Assembly (NCBI GenBank): GCA_903924715.1
Contig: CAIYCP010000677.1
Coordinates: 1-8,822, forward strand
Direction of reading: 5' to 3'
DNA from: an uncultured beta proteobacterium
GTDB taxonomy: Bacteria > Pseudomonadota > Gammaproteobacteria > Burkholderiales > Burkholderiaceae_B
Length of the DNA: 8,822 bases
Shown here: positions 6,705 through 8,822 of the stretch, in pieces
Layout: each line of letters starts with the position of its first letter
Numbering within the stretch: the stretch's first letter is position 1
Notes under the pieces: generated by a model
What the model saw: the letters and a program-made list of their open reading frames with translations, nothing else
What the model was told of the DNA's origin: nothing
The model's database searches: none
Made by a program: the position numbers and the translations under genes

Positions 6705-7652
6705 ATGCCTAAGCTGATCGGTTTCTTAGTGCTTTGGGTTTGTGTGTCCGTCGGGGCTCACGCCCAAGACACAACGCGTTTAATCGTCCCCTTCGCTCCG
6801 GGTGGGCCCACCGATCAGATCACACGCCTGATTGCGGCAGAGCTGACAAAGCTGATCGGTAAAACCACCGTTGTTGAGAATAAGCCCGGGGCGGGTGGGA
6901 TCATCGCAGCACAGTATGTAGCGCAAGCCAAGCCAGATGGCACGGTGTATCTGGTTGGATCGCCTTCGGTGTTGGTCATCAATCAGGGTCTTCAGAAAAA
7001 ACTACCTTACGACCCCGAGCGAGATTTTGCGCCAGTCTCCGGCATGACGCGCTCGCCACTGATCTTGATCGTCAAGGCAGACTCGCCCATGAACGATGCG
7101 AAACAATTGGCAACCCGTGCGAATACCTTAAGAAATCTGATGCCCATGGCTTCTGCAGGTAATGGCACGATCCCTCACCTAGCCGGGGTCTACTTTAATC
7201 AAAAGGCTGGGATGAGTGCCTTGCATGTGCCCTTTAACGGTGTCGCACCGGCGTTGGTGAGTGTGCTGTCGGGTGATACGGTATACATGTTTGATACGCT
7301 CTCGACTTCAATTGAAAATATCAAAGCAGGTAAGGTCAAAGCCTTGGGTATCGCGAGTGCGACGCGGTTTAGCGATTTGCCTAATATTGCAACATTGCAA
7401 GAGCAGGGGTTTAGTATGCAAGCCTCCTCGTGGTTTGGCCTGATGGCGCCTATCAAAACCTCAAAGACGACCGTACTTGCAATGAATCAAGCCATCAATA
7501 CCATACTGACTTCATCTGAGTTTTCCAACAAAATGATTGCAATGGGCATCGAAACCATGCCGGGTAACGTTGAGCAATTCACAAACTTTATCGCAGAAGA
7601 GCGCGCGCGCTGGTTGCCCGAGGTGTTGCGTCTGAACTTATCCACTGATTGA
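6705..7652 (+). CDS. Bug/TctC-family periplasmic solute-binding protein 2
   Basis: Second periplasmic carboxylate-binding protein of the cluster, 315 residues. Residues 1-20 are a short signal peptide (PKLIGFLVLWVCVSV core) with AHA before Gln21. Family motifs are PFAPGGPTDQITR (29-41) with Asp37 at the ligand-contact position, ENKPGAGGIIAAQ (58-70), KPDGT (76-80), VPFNGVAPALVS (175-186), KAGKVKALGIAS (207-218) and EERARW (298-303). The protein is clearly a relative of the first binding protein but differs throughout, so it is not a recent duplicate and may bind another ligand. The mature N-terminus lacks the usual YPERPIK-like lead (it reads QDTTRLIVPF), and the C-terminus LPEVLRLNLSTD departs from the family's usual glycine-containing ending. 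No clear Shine-Dalgarno sequence precedes the ATG at 6705. Its stop is 8 bases before the MmgE/PrpD gene, so these two are very likely translated from one mRNA. Confidence 0.92.
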   Translation: MPKLIGFLVLWVCVSVGAHAQDTTRLIVPFAPGGPTDQITRLIAAELTKLIGKTTVVENKPGAGGIIAAQYVAQAKPDGTVYLVGSPSVLVINQGLQKKLPYDPERDFAPVSGMTRSPLILIVKADSPMNDAKQLATRANTLRNLMPMASAGNGTIPHLAGVYFNQKAGMSALHVPFNGVAPALVSVLSGDTVYMFDTLSTSIENIKAGKVKALGIASATRFSDLPNIATLQEQGFSMQASSWFGLMAPIKTSKTTVLAMNQAINTILTSSEFSNKMIAMGIETMPGNVEQFTNFIAEERARWLPEVLRLNLSTD

Positions 7653-7660
7653 GATTGAAT

Positions 7661-8822
7661 ATGCCGAGCCCTGTTGACACCCTTGCGCAGTTTGTTAGTC
7701 AGACACAGTTAAGTGATGTTCCTGCTTCGGTACAGCATCACGCAAAACTCGTCCTGCTGGATACGCTCGGCGTGATACTCGCCGGTTTCGAACAGCCCGA
7801 AGTGCAGGCGTTACAAAAGACCTTTTCGAGTACCGCAGGAAGGGGTGCAACCGTTTTGATGCGTGGTTGGCCTGTTAACGATCCTCGTACAGCTGCGCTG
7901 ATAAACGGTACTGCCGGCCGCTCAATCGAGTTGTGCGAAGGGCATCGTTTCGTTGCTTGTCAGGCGGGGGTCCAGGTATTGCCTGGTTTGTTCGCAAGTG
8001 CCGAAGTCTTGGGTCGAAGCGGTGCTGATTTGCTTTTGTCGCTCGTGCTGGGGTATGACGTTGCGGTGCGAATGGGCTATGCCCTCAAGCCACGACCGCT
8101 TGCTCATCAAAATGGTCAAAGCTCGATGATTGGTGCGGCGGCGGGCGGAGCGCGTTTGCGAAGTCTAAATATGGCTCAAACCAGTCAAGCGATGCAAATT
8201 GCCGCGACACTTGTTTTGACCCCAAGCTATACCAATGCCGTTGCAGGCGCAACAACGTTGAATGTTGCTGGAGGCATGTGCGGTTTTGCTGCGTTGTTAG
8301 CGCCCGAAATGGCGCAGGCAGGTTTTATTGCACAAGATAATGCGATCGGTGAGGCCTTTGCAAACTTGGTCGGCGATGGCTATCAAGAAGATAAACTGCT
8401 TGAAGAGTTGGGTAGTCGTTTTGAAATCACGCGTAATTACTTCAGATTGCGTGCCTGCTGTAATCCAATCTATGCGTCGCTAGATGCTTTTGAAGAGGCT
8501 TGGACGCAAGCACAGACGACACCTGACCAAATCGAGCGCGTAGATGTTGACACGTATCGCTTTGCCTCAGCGATGCAAAGTCAGACACCGCGCAATGGGT
8601 TTGCTTCAAAATATTCATTGCCTCATGCTGTCGCGGCCATTGCCTTACGGGGTAATGCCGGCTACGGCTCTTTTACTGAGTCTTTTGTGCAAAGCAAAGA
8701 GGTCGCGGCATTGCGTCAGCGGGTTTTTGTTAAAGAAGATCCGGCGTTAAACGCTCAATTTCCAAGGCTCAAGCCTTCGCGTGTCACACTTACTTTAAAA
8801 GACGGAAAGAAAATCACCACAA
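7661..8822 (+). CDS. MmgE/PrpD-family protein, 3' end beyond window
   Basis: An uninterrupted frame from ATG 7661 to the right edge gives 387 residues of a family usually around 450 long; roughly the last 60 are outside. The family includes 2-methylcitrate dehydratase, cis-aconitate decarboxylase and iminodisuccinate epimerase. Recognisable blocks are VLLDTLGVILAG (31-42), RTAALINGTAGRSIELCEGHRF (76-97), VLPGLFASAEVLGRSGADLLLSLVLGYDVAVRMG (106-139), AGATTLNVAGGM (195-206), YFRLRACCNPIYASLDA (260-276) and FASKYSLPHAVAAIAL (314-329). The first three-quarters is the helical domain; the smaller alpha/beta domain begins near 288. Oddities from remembered family patterns: His-Pro before VLP is Gln-Ala here (101-102), HPHG is HQNG (149-152), and the CCRYxH block is CCNPIY (266-271). 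His149 is kept. The activity may thus differ from known members. The start is 8 bases after the preceding stop, with only a weak GAG-like ribosome site. Confidence 0.9.
   Translation, partial: MPSPVDTLAQFVSQTQLSDVPASVQHHAKLVLLDTLGVILAGFEQPEVQALQKTFSSTAGRGATVLMRGWPVNDPRTAALINGTAGRSIELCEGHRFVACQAGVQVLPGLFASAEVLGRSGADLLLSLVLGYDVAVRMGYALKPRPLAHQNGQSSMIGAAAGGARLRSLNMAQTSQAMQIAATLVLTPSYTNAVAGATTLNVAGGMCGFAALLAPEMAQAGFIAQDNAIGEAFANLVGDGYQEDKLLEELGSRFEITRNYFRLRACCNPIYASLDAFEEAWTQAQTTPDQIERVDVDTYRFASAMQSQTPRNGFASKYSLPHAVAAIALRGNAGYGSFTESFVQSKEVAALRQRVFVKEDPALNAQFPRLKPSRVTLTLKDGKKITT

Noticed and set aside
1..8822. Mobile element, CRISPR array, phage, toxin-antitoxin or defence system
   Set aside because: No transposase, integrase, spaced direct repeats, tRNA-like fold or defence-type domain was seen on either strand. 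The content is metabolic.

Overview
The window looks like a catabolic island from a betaproteobacterium, most likely of the order Burkholderiales. This placement is an inference from gene content: two Bug/TctC-type periplasmic binding proteins beside an MmgE/PrpD protein and assorted dehydrogenases, with GC content near one half by eye. No rRNA, tRNA, CRISPR array, insertion sequence or phage gene was seen.

Layout. Positions 1-285 hold only weak candidates: a possible 3' end of a plus-strand gene stopping at 56, and a possible 66-residue one-helix membrane protein on the minus strand (53-253). An unrecognised, very acidic 167-residue protein follows at 286-789. From 856 to the right edge all seven genes lie on the plus strand with gaps of 8-75 bases: Bug/TctC binding protein 1 (856-1836), HSL-type alpha/beta hydrolase (1912-2829), NAD-type aldehyde dehydrogenase (2847-4328), zinc alcohol dehydrogenase (4382-5431), enolase-superfamily dehydratase resembling D-tartrate dehydratase (TTG start, 5493-6656), Bug/TctC binding protein 2 (6705-7652) and an MmgE/PrpD protein (7661 to beyond the right edge).

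How the genes may work together (inference). The binding proteins would capture one or two carboxylates in the periplasm. The hydrolase would release an alcohol or acid from an ester or lactone. The two dehydrogenases would oxidise alcohol to aldehyde to acid. The dehydratase would turn a 2,3-dihydroxy acid into a 2-keto acid, and the MmgE/PrpD protein would do a further lyase, isomerase or decarboxylase step. The substrate is not known. No transporter membrane subunit (TctA/TctB) and no regulator lie in the window.

Non-coding structure. Two strong inverted repeats flank the dehydratase gene. One is a perfect 13-bp stem in the alcohol dehydrogenase-dehydratase gap (5441-5469). The other is a 10-bp stem containing the dehydratase stop codon (6650-6673). 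They may separate or stabilise segments of the operon mRNA. The most unusual coding features are the MmgE/PrpD protein, which lacks several histidines expected in that family, and the dehydratase, which keeps the catalytic set but differs from D-tartrate dehydratase in two active-site loops.
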